44,287 nucleotides of DNA, taken from positions 1 to 44,287 of the forward strand of contig CATKXX010000026.1 in the NCBI GenBank assembly GCA_949840935.1. The letters run 5' to 3'. Below the pieces are notes generated by a model. That model worked only from the letters and a program-made list of their open reading frames with translations, was not told the origin of the DNA and did no database searches. This DNA is from an uncultured Acetatifactor sp. GTDB lineage: Bacteria > Bacillota > Clostridia > Lachnospirales > Lachnospiraceae. Each line of letters starts with the position of its first letter. The stretch's first letter is position 1. The translations under genes were made by a program, and so were the position numbers. This document shows positions 31,331 through 39,838 of the stretch, one piece after another.

Positions 31331-32224
31331 ATGGCATATGCGGGATATTTATTTGCACATTTTACAGGGGAACAGAGAGACGGGGAGCAGATTTATTTTT
31401 CCCTGAGCCGTGACGGGCTGCATTGGCGGGATTTGAATGGCGGTCAACCCGTTTTGCGGAGTGATGTGGGGGAGAAGGGGGCCAGGGATCCCTTCCTGAT
31501 TCGGACTCCCGGCGGGTTTTACCTGATTGCTACCGATCTGCGGATTGAAGCGGGAAAGGGATGGGAGACGGCACAGTACGAGGGTAGCAGGGATATGCTC
31601 GTATGGAAATCGGAGGATCTGGTAAACTGGCAGGGCCCTGAGGCGCACACCATAGGAGTGGAAGGCGCGGGCTGCGTATGGGCGCCGGAGGCGGTATATG
31701 ATGAGGAGAAGGAGGCGGTGCTGGTATTCTGGGCATCCATGGTGGACAGGAAACAGAAAATATACGCTGCTTATACCAAAGACTTTGACAGCTTCACCGA
31801 ACCTTTTGTCTTTCTGGAAAAGGACAACCATGTAATAGACAGCACTATCATCCGTACAAAGGAAGGATATTATCGTTATACCAAGGATGAAACCGTCAAG
31901 GCAATCTGTGTGGATTTCAGCGAAACTCTGAAACCGGAGGATTTTAAGGCGGTCAGCTCCGCAACGCTGGATGGGCTGTACGGAGTGGAAGGGCCGGAAA
32001 TTTTTTCGTTCCATGACAGAAAAGGCTGGTGTCTCATAGTAGACCGTTTTGCATCGGGGAAGGGCTATCTGCCGTTGGTGACGGAGGATCTTGCCGGCGG
32101 GGAATTCCGAATATTGGATGACAGCGAATTTGATATGGGAGGCACCAGGAAACGGCATGGGGGTATTATCCCTGTGACAGAGGAAGAATATCAGCTTCTT
32201 ATTAATAAGTATACCATAGAATAA
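31331..32224 (+). CDS. Glycoside hydrolase family 43-like protein
   Basis: A 297-residue protein of the five-bladed beta-propeller GH43 type, without signal peptide, so probably cytoplasmic. Blades show the pattern: FSLSRDGLHWRDL, ARDPFLIRTPGGFYLIATD (with the Asp expected to be catalytic), VWAPEAVYDEEKEAVLVFWAS, DSTIIRTKEGYYRYTKDE and GVEGPEIFSFHDRKGW (with an acidic residue suited as general acid). It may cleave arabinose or xylose side groups from imported oligosaccharides. AAGGACGAG precedes ATG 31331. It stands between mtnA and a Cys-cluster gene with no sugar transporter adjacent, so its substrate cannot be inferred from context. Confidence 0.82.
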   Translation: MAYAGYLFAHFTGEQRDGEQIYFSLSRDGLHWRDLNGGQPVLRSDVGEKGARDPFLIRTPGGFYLIATDLRIEAGKGWETAQYEGSRDMLVWKSEDLVNWQGPEAHTIGVEGAGCVWAPEAVYDEEKEAVLVFWASMVDRKQKIYAAYTKDFDSFTEPFVFLEKDNHVIDSTIIRTKEGYYRYTKDETVKAICVDFSETLKPEDFKAVSSATLDGLYGVEGPEIFSFHDRKGWCLIVDRFASGKGYLPLVTEDLAGGEFRILDDSEFDMGGTRKRHGGIIPVTEEEYQLLINKYTIE

Positions 32225-32250
32225 CGGGCGAAATTATATGGTCGAAGGAT

Positions 32251-32290
32251 ATGCATAGAATACCATGCGGTATTTTAATGGCGTATGCAT
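32251..32290 (+). terminator. Nested hairpin after the GH43-like gene
   Basis: ATGCATA (32251-32257) pairs with TATGCAT (32284-32290), and within it AATACC-atgc-GGTATT (32259-32274) is followed by TT. The inner hairpin could terminate transcription weakly. Confidence 0.45.
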
Positions 32291-32371
32291 TATGCAGAAA
32301 GCTGTTGAAGTCAAAAACCCCGCAGCACACTGACGGGTATTTGTTCATGGAATAAAATGGAGGAAGAAGAC

Positions 32372-33037
32372 TTGAGACGAAATGTCAGCCTTGCGGAAAT
32401 TTCAGACGGACGATTGTATGGCTGTAACGATATGGTAAAAGCGGACTGCCATGGCTGCGTGGGATGCGCAGACTGTTGCCGCGGAATGGGTAATTCTGTG
32501 ATTCTTGACCCGCTTGACCTGTACAGGCTGGAGGCAGGGCTGGGAAAGGGGCTGCAGGTTCTCCTGGAGGAGGGAATGGCAGAATTGAATGTGGTGGACG
32601 GGTGCGTTCTGCCAAACTTAAGAATGGCCGGGCAAAAGGAGAGCTGTGTGTTCCTGAATGCGGAGGGACGCTGTAGTATACATGAGTTCCGGCCAGGGAT
32701 ATGCAGACTCTTTCCTCTGGGCAGATATTATGAGAATGGAGATTTTAAATATATCCTTCAGATTCATGAGTGTCCGGCAGGGAATCGGTCTAAGGTAAAG
32801 GTCAGCAGGTGGATTGATACGCCGCAGCAGGAACAGAACCATGAATTTATCCGACAGTGGCATTATCTCCTGAAGGATCTGGAGGGGCTGATGGAGGGCT
32901 GTGAGGAGGAATCTCTTGCAAAGCAGGTGAATATGGCAGTTTTGCATGTCTTTTATCTCAGGAGATATGAAACGGACAGGGATTTTTATGAACAGTTTGG
33001 GGAACGTTGTGAACGGTTTGTACAGGCGTTCCTGTAA
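32372..33037 (+). CDS. YkgJ-type cysteine-cluster protein (probable Fe-S/metal binding)
   Basis: About 221 residues of the YkgJ/UPF0153 type. The cluster CHGCVGCADCCRG lies near the N-terminus, followed by CVFLNAEGRCSIHEFRPGICRLFPLG, giving the Cys set thought to bind zinc or iron-sulphur. The biochemical role of the family is unknown. Start is uncertain: ATG 32357 has no ribosome site, whereas TTG 32372 has GGAGG 8 bases upstream and gives the family-like beginning MRRNVSLAEISDG. I take the TTG. It lies 89 bases before the carboxypeptidase gene. Confidence 0.85.
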   Translation: MRRNVSLAEISDGRLYGCNDMVKADCHGCVGCADCCRGMGNSVILDPLDLYRLEAGLGKGLQVLLEEGMAELNVVDGCVLPNLRMAGQKESCVFLNAEGRCSIHEFRPGICRLFPLGRYYENGDFKYILQIHECPAGNRSKVKVSRWIDTPQQEQNHEFIRQWHYLLKDLEGLMEGCEEESLAKQVNMAVLHVFYLRRYETDRDFYEQFGERCERFVQAFL

Positions 33038-33126
33038 AAACGCCGGCTGGGATCAGGGACGGAATGGAATCTGGTTTCATGTGAGGCATTTTGGAGGCAG
33101 TTTAGGATAATACAAAAGGGGATTTT

Positions 33127-34791
33127 ATGCGTACTGAGGAATTGGGATATTCCGGCAGCAAGAACGGAAATATTACGGGAGGACAGGATGCCGGCCTGCA
33201 GGAGAGAGGTAAGCAGGACAGTCAGCAGGAAAACATACAACAGCAGAAGGATTGCCGGGAAATCAGGGCAATGAAAGCTGTGATGCAATATACACAGGGA
33301 CAGGAAGGTGATGGCCGGAGCGTGGGTCGTCCGGGAAATGCGAGCCGGGCCAGTGACTGGCAGGGCAATGAGAGCGAGGGAATGGATTGGCCGGGAAATG
33401 CGAGCTGGGCCAGTGACTGGCAGGGCAATGAGAGCGAGGGAATGGATTGGCCGGGAAATGTGAGCTGGGCCAGTGACTGGCAGGGCAATGAGAGCGAGGG
33501 AATGGATTGGCCGGGAAATGCGAGCACTGGCGAGGGCTGGCTGGAGGATGACTGGCGTGAGATGGACTGGCGTGAGGAGGAAAGAAAGGAGAGGGAGAGA
33601 CAGCAGAGGCGCAGACAGAGAATTGAGGAAATGAAACGCGAGAAGCACCGGCGGGAGATGTTGTACCGATATGGAGTGCCGGCAGTGTCGGCGGCAGCAA
33701 TCTTGTGTATTCTATTACTGGTGGTTGGAACCGTCAGGGCTGTGCGTCCAAAGGAAGATGCCGGGGATAAAGGGGAAGCTTATTCCGGGGAGCCGCTGCA
33801 GGGAGAGACTGCGGAGGCCGTCATACAGGAGGGGATACGCTCTGCAAAGTCGGCAATGAAGCAGGGAATGCCTTCCGAGGGCAGTGCAATGCAGGCAGGC
33901 GGGTCTGATGCAGGAGCCGTTTCGGGCTGGCAGGAAGCGGCTTCCATGATCGGCACTATGCTGTCGGAAGTGCCGAAGCCGGTATTTGAGGCCCACACCA
34001 CAGAGAATACCAACGGCTTCAGCGATAGTGTGGTCAGCGAATATGGGATACTGATAGATGTGGAGAGCGGGGAGGTTCTGGCACAGAAGAATGGATGGGA
34101 TCGGATTAACCCGGCTTCCATGACGAAGATACTGACAGTCCTGGTGGCCGCGGAGCACATAACGGATTTTGAGGGCACCTTTACCATGAATATTGAGATA
34201 ACAGATTACAGTTTTTCGCATGGCTGCAGCAACACAGGCTTTGAGGTCGGCGAGGTCATACCGGTAAGGGATCTGTTCTATGGGACAGCGTTGAAATCAG
34301 GCGCGGATGCAGCCCTGGGGCTGGCGTACTACACTGCAGGCTCCCAGGAGGCATTTGTGGATATGATGAATGCAAGGCTGGAGAAGATGGGACTTTCTGA
34401 GACGACTCATTTTACCAACTGCGTAGGCCTGTATGATGAGGCGCATTACAGCACTCCCTATGATATGGCGATCATCCTGAAAGAGGCTGCGGACAATGAA
34501 TTTTGTCGTCAGGTGCTCTCGGATCACCATTATATTACATCCTCCACAGCGGAGCATCCGGAGGGAATCGATATCTCCAACTGGTTTCTGCGCAGGATTG
34601 AGGATCGTGATACTCATGGGGAAGTGCTCTGCGCCAAGACGGGCTTTGTGGATCAGTCTAAAAATTGTGCGGCATCCCTTGCGGCAGATCACAGCGGGAA
34701 AGAATATATCTGCGTGACGGCAGGCTCTGATACCGGATGGACCTGTATCAGGGACCATGTGGAACTGTATCAAAGATACCTTCCGGAATAA
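33127..34791 (+). CDS. D-alanyl-D-alanine carboxypeptidase with repetitive cytoplasmic extension
   Basis: A 554-residue S11-family penicillin-binding protein that trims peptidoglycan stem peptides. Catalytic motifs: SMTK (331-334), SGA (391-393, where SGN is usual) and KTG (504-506). One membrane span at about 184-203 anchors it, leaving an unusual cytoplasmic N-terminus of some 180 residues. That part contains three and a quarter copies of a 20-residue repeat (69-133; PGN-SWASDWQGNESEGMDW) and a very basic/acidic helix (EERKERERQQRRRQRIEEMK). AAAAGGGG precedes ATG 33127. The extension has no known function; possible roles are anchoring or protein contacts at the membrane. Confidence 0.9.
   Translation: MRTEELGYSGSKNGNITGGQDAGLQERGKQDSQQENIQQQKDCREIRAMKAVMQYTQGQEGDGRSVGRPGNASRASDWQGNESEGMDWPGNASWASDWQGNESEGMDWPGNVSWASDWQGNESEGMDWPGNASTGEGWLEDDWREMDWREEERKERERQQRRRQRIEEMKREKHRREMLYRYGVPAVSAAAILCILLLVVGTVRAVRPKEDAGDKGEAYSGEPLQGETAEAVIQEGIRSAKSAMKQGMPSEGSAMQAGGSDAGAVSGWQEAASMIGTMLSEVPKPVFEAHTTENTNGFSDSVVSEYGILIDVESGEVLAQKNGWDRINPASMTKILTVLVAAEHITDFEGTFTMNIEITDYSFSHGCSNTGFEVGEVIPVRDLFYGTALKSGADAALGLAYYTAGSQEAFVDMMNARLEKMGLSETTHFTNCVGLYDEAHYSTPYDMAIILKEAADNEFCRQVLSDHHYITSSTAEHPEGIDISNWFLRRIEDRDTHGEVLCAKTGFVDQSKNCAASLAADHSGKEYICVTAGSDTGWTCIRDHVELYQRYLPE
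33331..33525 (+). repeat. 60-bp in-frame minisatellite in the carboxypeptidase gene
   Basis: Units start at 33331, 33391, 33451 and, partly, 33511, each beginning CCGGGAAATG and ending GAATGGATTGG. Differences are one or two bases per unit (C/T in the first Trp/Arg codon, C/T in Ala/Val). Near identity shows recent expansion; because the unit is 60 bases, copy changes keep the frame. Confidence 0.95.
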
Positions 34792-34977
34792 AGCCGCACA
34801 GTTGCTGCTGCCTCTTAAAGGGAGATGGGACAAGAGGGATGACGGAAGCTGGCATCCTGCCTGCAGAAAGGTGTAAGATTTCCTCTTTGTGTCATACTTA
34901 TAAAGAGAAGCCAACGGCACCAGAGGGCTTTGGCTGTTTCAGACATTAACAGAAATATTATGGACGGAGGTAAAAGT

Positions 34978-35952
34978 ATGTGTACAGCAGCAACTTATAA
35001 GACAAAGGATTTCTATTTCGGCAGAACGCTGGACTATGAATTCTCCTATGGCGATGAAATCACAGTAACCCCCCGCAATTATCCGCTTCGTTTTCGCAAT
35101 ATGGGAATTGTGCCGAAGCATTATGCAATGATCGGTATGGCCCATGTGGAGGAGGAATGTCCGCTTTATTACGAGGCAGTAAACGAGAAGGGGCTTGGGA
35201 TGGCGGGGCTGAATTTTGTGGGAAATGCGGATTACAAAAACCCTATGCCGGATAAGGACAATCTGGCCCAGTTTGAATTTATTCCCTGGATCCTGGGGCA
35301 GTGCGCCTCCGTACAGGAGGCAAGGGTGCTGCTGGGGAGGATAAACATCACAAATATTGCCTTTAGTGACAGGCTGCCATTGGCTCAGCTTCATTGGATC
35401 ATTGCGGACAGTACTGAGGCTGTTACAGTGGAATCGGTAAAGGAGGGGGTCAGGATTTATGATAATCCGGTTGGAATCCTGACAAACAATCCGCCCTTTA
35501 ACGAGCAGATGTTTCAGCTGAACAATTATATGAACCTGTCTCCCAGGACTCCTCAGAATCACTTCTGCGACAGACTTCAGCTGCATGCGTACAGCCGCGG
35601 CATGGGGGCACTGGGGCTTCCCGGGGATCTGTCCTCCCAGTCCCGCTTTATCAGGGCAGCCTTTGTGAAAATGAATTCCATTTCCGGCGATTCGGAAGCT
35701 GAGAGTGTAAGCCAGTTTTTCCACATCCTGGGTTCGGTTGACCAGCAGAGGGGATGCTGCAACGTGGGGGATGACAAATACGAGGTGACTATTTTTACCT
35801 GCTGCTGTAATGCGGACAGGGGAATCTATTATTATACAACTTATGATAATCATCAGATTACTGCGGTGGATATGCATAAGGAGAATCTGGACGGGGTTGC
35901 CCTGGTAAGATATCTGCCCATTTATGGCGAGCAGATCAGGCAGCAGAATTAA
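34978..35952 (+). CDS. bsh: Bile salt hydrolase (choloylglycine hydrolase)
   Basis: A 324-residue Ntn-hydrolase that cleaves glycine or taurine from conjugated bile acids. Cys2 (MCTAATYKTKDFYFGRTLDYE) becomes the N-terminal nucleophile; Arg16 and Asp19, Asn79 (GLNF), Asn170 (GILTNNPPF) and Arg223 (SQSRFIRAAF) match the known active site. The sequence follows the clostridial bile salt hydrolases along its whole length, including GIYYYTTYDNHQITAVDM and KENLDG. GGAGG 7 bases before ATG 34978 decides the start and yields Cys2. No signal peptide, so cytoplasmic. An SCP2-like gene follows 30 bases downstream. Penicillin V acylase activity is an alternative within this family. Confidence 0.92.
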   Translation: MCTAATYKTKDFYFGRTLDYEFSYGDEITVTPRNYPLRFRNMGIVPKHYAMIGMAHVEEECPLYYEAVNEKGLGMAGLNFVGNADYKNPMPDKDNLAQFEFIPWILGQCASVQEARVLLGRINITNIAFSDRLPLAQLHWIIADSTEAVTVESVKEGVRIYDNPVGILTNNPPFNEQMFQLNNYMNLSPRTPQNHFCDRLQLHAYSRGMGALGLPGDLSSQSRFIRAAFVKMNSISGDSEAESVSQFFHILGSVDQQRGCCNVGDDKYEVTIFTCCCNADRGIYYYTTYDNHQITAVDMHKENLDGVALVRYLPIYGEQIRQQN

Positions 35953-35982
35953 TGAAAACCATTTTATAAAAGGAGGGGCATT

Positions 35983-36315
35983 ATGACTTATGAAGAATTG
36001 GTAGGGAAGGTAAAGGAAATTGCGGAGTCCGCGGACGTCTCGGGTGTCCGGGAGCATGTGGCCTTTCAGTTTAATATCCAGGGAGAGGCTGCAGGAGCTT
36101 TTTATCTGGAGCTCAAGGACGGGAAGGCTGTGGTGGAGCCTTATGAATATTATGACAGGGATGTGCTGATAAGCTGTCAGGCGGACACTCTGCTGAAGCT
36201 TATGGATGGCAGGCTTGATCCTGTGCTTGCTTATACCATGAAAAAGATCAGGGTCGAAGGCGACCTGGGGAAGGCTTTGCTGCTGAAAGAGGCAGCGGGA
36301 CGGAAGAAAAAATGA
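35983..36315 (+). CDS. SCP2-type lipid/sterol-binding domain protein
   Basis: A 110-residue single-domain protein resembling SCP2 sterol carriers: VAFQFNIQGEAAGAFYLELKDGKAVVEPYEYYDRDVLISCQADTLL (shown here only by its start and end, HVAFQFNIQG and VLISCQADTLLKLMDGRLDP), then KKIRVEGDLGKALLL. SCP2 domains bind hydrophobic ligands such as sterols or fatty acyl-CoA in a tunnel. AGGAGG lies before ATG 35983. Its place between a bile salt hydrolase and a hydrolase suggests it may hold bile acids or another lipid, which is inference. Confidence 0.75.
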   Translation: MTYEELVGKVKEIAESADVSGVREHVAFQFNIQGEAAGAFYLELKDGKAVVEPYEYYDRDVLISCQADTLLKLMDGRLDPVLAYTMKKIRVEGDLGKALLLKEAAGRKKK

Positions 36316-36341
36316 TTTTAGTGTGGAGAGTGGCATAGCAG

Positions 36342-37316
36342 ATGGACAGATTCAGAAAAGAGGTAAGAGTAAGAAAGAAAAAACCGGTGGGAATGTTGAT
36401 TGGAATTACCTGTGCGGCAGGGGCGGGGATATTGCTCGGGGCAGGGACATTCTTTTATCGGCTGTGTCTGACGCAGAAAACAAATAAGGAGAAGATCTTT
36501 GCTGCGCCCCACAATCAGGGGACGGATGTGCCTCATTCCACGACAGATCAGGATCTGATCTGGCTCCAGGGACAATCCGTGGAGGAACGTCTGAACTTCT
36601 CCGAGGACGGACTTTGCCTGAGAGGGATCCTTTTGCGAAATCCTGCCCGGGGGCCCTGGGTCATCCTATGCCATGGATATATGGGAAATGCGGAAGGAAT
36701 GGCGGTTTATGCACGAAAATTTTATGAAAAGGGTTATCAGGTCCTGATGCCGGATGCCAGAGGCCACGGGCGCAGCGAAGGGGATTATATTGGAATGGGA
36801 TGGCCGGAGAGGCGTGATATCGTCAGGTGGGCCGAATATCTTGTCTGGAAGGAGAAGGCACAGAGGATTGCCCTTCTGGGAGTCTCCATGGGAGGCGCAA
36901 CGGTGATGATGACGTCGGGTGAGGAGCTGCCGGGGCAGGTGCGGGCCATTGTGGAGGACTGCGGCTATACCTCCGCATGGGAGGAATTCCGCTATCAGCT
37001 GAAGATGTTGTATCATCTCCCGGCCTTTCCCCTGATGCATGTGACGGATCTCTTTGCCAGGATACATGCGGGTTATGGCCTGAAAGAGGCCAGCGCCCTG
37101 AAGCAGGTGGCAAAATGCCGGATCCCCATACTGTTTATCCACGGAAAGAAGGATACCTTTGTTCCCTTTTGGATGCTGCAGCCATTGTATGAGGCCGCAG
37201 CCTGCCCTAAGGAATGTTATATAGTGGAAAATGCGGGACATGGGGAATCGAACCGGGCGGAGCCGGTGGAATACTGGGACAGGGTCTTCAGTTTCCTGGA
37301 CAGATATATGGGATGA
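36342..37316 (+). CDS. Membrane-anchored alpha/beta hydrolase
   Basis: A 324-residue hydrolase with a basic start, a membrane anchor at about residues 16-38, and an alpha/beta fold carrying HGYMGN (oxyanion region), DARGHGRSEG, the nucleophile Ser182 in GVSMGG, Asp271 in HGKKDTFVP and His300 in AGHGES. Related YqkD/BEM46-type proteins are esterases or lipases of unknown natural substrate. It starts 26 bases after the SCP2-like gene and probably shares its transcript with the bile salt hydrolase. The ribosome site (GAGAGTGG) is weak. A bile-acid ester or lipid substrate is a guess from context. Confidence 0.85.
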   Translation: MDRFRKEVRVRKKKPVGMLIGITCAAGAGILLGAGTFFYRLCLTQKTNKEKIFAAPHNQGTDVPHSTTDQDLIWLQGQSVEERLNFSEDGLCLRGILLRNPARGPWVILCHGYMGNAEGMAVYARKFYEKGYQVLMPDARGHGRSEGDYIGMGWPERRDIVRWAEYLVWKEKAQRIALLGVSMGGATVMMTSGEELPGQVRAIVEDCGYTSAWEEFRYQLKMLYHLPAFPLMHVTDLFARIHAGYGLKEASALKQVAKCRIPILFIHGKKDTFVPFWMLQPLYEAAACPKECYIVENAGHGESNRAEPVEYWDRVFSFLDRYMG

Positions 37317-37355
37317 GAGTCCGGCTGCGATTCAGGGCCAGTATGGAACACAGTA

Positions 37356-38738
37356 TTAGTCTGAGGGCTGTACGCCTCCCCTTTCCTTCTGGAGCTTCTG
37401 GAACAGCCTGATCAGCACGATCACCGCGGCTGCCGCCAGGATCAGCTCCGCTGCAAACTGGGCGTAGGCCAGCCCGTACAGGGGGAAGATATAATTCAGG
37501 AGAAACAGCGCAGGAATCTCCAGGACGATCTTACGCAGGATGGCGAAAACCAGGGATTTCCTGCCAAGTCCGCAGGCCTGGAATACGCCTACGGCCAGGA
37601 AGTCCATGCACAGGAACGGCATTCCAAGACACAGCCCTCTCAAAAACCGCGTCCCGTATGCTACGATAGCCGGATTCTTCATAAAGAGCGAGATCAGCGG
37701 GCTGGCTCCCAGGTAGTAGATCAGGGAGAGAGAGGCCATGAAGGTCAGGTTGATCTTCATGGTGAAGGTCAGGGTCTTCTTCATGCGGTTTACATTGCCG
37801 CTGGCGTAATTGTAGCTGATCAGCGGCATGATGCCCTGGGAAAGGCCGAAGGCCACCTGCATGGGAACCATATTGATCTTCTGGGAAATGCCCATGGCAG
37901 CCACGGCGTCTGCGCCGTAGGAGGCTGTGAAATTGTTCAGCACGGTCATGCCCGTCACATTCAGAAGGTTCTGTATGGAGGCAGGAATTCCCACCGCAAA
38001 GATTCCCAGGACGATGGTCCTTCGGAAACGGAACAGGGAAGGCCGGATGCTGACATAGGTTCGTCCCCGCTTCGCAAACAGCAGTACAAAGAAGTAGGCG
38101 CAGGCCACGCAGTTGGACAGGAAGGTGGCAAGCCCCGCCCCCGCCGCACCCATGTTTAAGCCCCAGGGAAGGATGAAGATGGGATCCAGGATAATATTTA
38201 ACAGACAGCCGCTCATGGTGCCCAGGCTGGCGTGAAGGGAGGAGCCCTCCGCCCGTACCAGATACGCCATGACCACATTCAGGATAGCGGGGGCGGCGCC
38301 GAAGCTCACCGTCCATTTCAGATAATCGCCGGTGGCAAAAACGGTCTGGCTGTCCGCTCCCAGCATAGTAAGCAGGGGCGTGCGAAAGACCGTGTACAGT
38401 GTGGAAAAAAGTATCCCGCAGATCAGGGCGCAGTAGAAACCCAGGGCGGAGCTGCGGTAGACGGTGTCATAGTCTTTGGCTCCCAGCCCTCTGCTCATCA
38501 TACTGGAGGAGCCCACGCCAAAGAGGTTGTTGACCGCGTTGAAGGCCAGCAGCACCGGGGCGGCAAGTGTAACGGCGGCGTTCTGCACCGGATCGTTCAG
38601 CATCCCCACGAAATAGGTGTCTGCCAGGTTATAGATGACCATGACGAGAGAGCTGAGGATTGTGGGAATCGCCAGCTTCATTACCGCTTTTGGAATGGGC
38701 ATCTTTTCAAATAGTTCTGTTTTTTCCATATTTTCCAT
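37356..38738 (-). CDS. MATE-family efflux transporter
   Basis: A 460-residue protein with 12 predicted spans and the internal two-fold repeat of MATE exporters: AIPTILSSLVMVIYNLADTYFVGM in the first half and GIPASIQNLLNVTGMTVLNNF in the second. It belongs to the prokaryotic DinF/NorM-like branch and should expel cationic drugs or metabolites by sodium or proton exchange. Start 38738 (MENMEKTELFEKMP) follows AGGAAGGGG. It stands convergent to the hydrolase gene, which ends 39 bases away, and divergent from the HAD gene. Confidence 0.9.
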   Translation of the reverse strand: MENMEKTELFEKMPIPKAVMKLAIPTILSSLVMVIYNLADTYFVGMLNDPVQNAAVTLAAPVLLAFNAVNNLFGVGSSSMMSRGLGAKDYDTVYRSSALGFYCALICGILFSTLYTVFRTPLLTMLGADSQTVFATGDYLKWTVSFGAAPAILNVVMAYLVRAEGSSLHASLGTMSGCLLNIILDPIFILPWGLNMGAAGAGLATFLSNCVACAYFFVLLFAKRGRTYVSIRPSLFRFRRTIVLGIFAVGIPASIQNLLNVTGMTVLNNFTASYGADAVAAMGISQKINMVPMQVAFGLSQGIMPLISYNYASGNVNRMKKTLTFTMKINLTFMASLSLIYYLGASPLISLFMKNPAIVAYGTRFLRGLCLGMPFLCMDFLAVGVFQACGLGRKSLVFAILRKIVLEIPALFLLNYIFPLYGLAYAQFAAELILAAAAVIVLIRLFQKLQKERGGVQPSD

Positions 38739-38782
38739 AATGTTATTCTTCCCCTTCCTGCCCCATGGCATTCCCCTCATAG

Positions 38783-38820
38783 TACAGTATAACACAGATG
38801 GGAATTTCCGGTATACTGTA
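38783..38820. promoter_or_regulatory. Widely spaced inverted repeat before the MATE gene
   Basis: TACAGTATA (38783-38791) and TATACTGTA (38812-38820) are exact inverted copies 20 bases apart, in the divergent gap between the MATE and HAD genes. It may be a paired operator for one or both. Confidence 0.4.
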
Positions 38821-38964
38821 TTTTTAGAACGTTTTTCTTTCTTTATGGTATGAGATTGCGGTACAATCAATGTGACAGGATGTCTGAGCGGGTTCGGCTT
38901 TTAAAGAAAGGCTCTCCACGACGGTGGTCTGCGGCAGAGCATGGGATGGCGGGAAGGTATGGCA

Positions 38965-39804
38965 ATGCAGAAAAAAAGGAAGCTGATTTTTTTGGACATA
39001 GACGGCACACTGGTTCCCGAGAGGAAGCCGCCGTCGGCGCTGGCGGCGGAGGCAGTAGGCCTGGCCAGGGAGAAGGGACATAAGGTGTTTCTGTGTACCG
39101 GAAGGAATGTGGCCATCATAGGGAAGGAAGTCCTGCGCCTGGGCTTTGACGGCATTATTGCCAGCGCAGGGGCGCATGTGGAAGCGGAGGGAAAAGTGCT
39201 CTTTGACAGCATCCTTCCGGAGGACACAGTGCAGGAGTGCCTTGCCGTTTTCCACGGATACGGAATCTTTTGCAGGATAGAGAGCCCTGAGGGAATCTAC
39301 ACTGACCCGCAGATGGAGGCGCTTCTGAGGATGGAGAAGCCTGACCGGACAGGCAGGGAGCTGATTCGCATGCAAAGGGAGATGGAGGAAGGACTTTCCT
39401 TTCAGCCCTATGACCGATATTCCCGCTGTGGCGCTTACAAGATCTGTTTTACGGGGACTGATCCTGGAAGGATTGAGGAGACGAAGAAGTATCTGGGGGA
39501 CAGGTTTCACTATGCAGCCCATCCCTTTTCCGAAGGCTCTGTCTGCCTCAACGGGGAGATCATCCCCCGGGGGATTGACAAGAGAAAGGGGATGGAGCTG
39601 ATATGCAGCTGGTATGGGGCGGAAATGTCGGATACGGTGGCTTTCGGGGACGGAATGAACGATTATGAGATGATTCAGGCTGCCGGGGTCGGCGTCGCCA
39701 TGGGCAATGCCTGCAGGGAATTGAAGCAGGCAGCGGATCGTGTCTGCGGAAGCGTCTGGGACGACGGGATTTATTTTGAATTTCAAAAAATGGGATTCAT
39801 TTGA
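38965..39804 (+). CDS. Cof-type HAD-superfamily sugar phosphatase
   Basis: A 279-residue phosphatase of HAD subfamily IIB. Motif I FLDIDGTLVPE (nucleophile Asp and acid Asp), motif II LCTGRN, motif III Lys in GIDKRKGMEL, and motif IV FGDGMNDYEM are all present, with the C2B cap between. These enzymes dephosphorylate sugar phosphates or flavin precursors. Start 38965 follows GGGAAGG by 7 bases; earlier ATGs at 38941 and 38959 are less well placed. The enzyme I gene follows after 34 bases and is probably co-transcribed. Confidence 0.88.
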   Translation: MQKKRKLIFLDIDGTLVPERKPPSALAAEAVGLAREKGHKVFLCTGRNVAIIGKEVLRLGFDGIIASAGAHVEAEGKVLFDSILPEDTVQECLAVFHGYGIFCRIESPEGIYTDPQMEALLRMEKPDRTGRELIRMQREMEEGLSFQPYDRYSRCGAYKICFTGTDPGRIEETKKYLGDRFHYAAHPFSEGSVCLNGEIIPRGIDKRKGMELICSWYGAEMSDTVAFGDGMNDYEMIQAAGVGVAMGNACRELKQAADRVCGSVWDDGIYFEFQKMGFI

Positions 39805-39838
39805 GGAGAATCTTCAAGAGGGAAGGAGCGGGAAACCT

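Noticed and set aside
33331..33525. CRISPR-like array of 60-base units
   Set aside because: Units are contiguous and nearly identical along their full length, in frame with a carboxypeptidase; there are no spacers and no cas genes.
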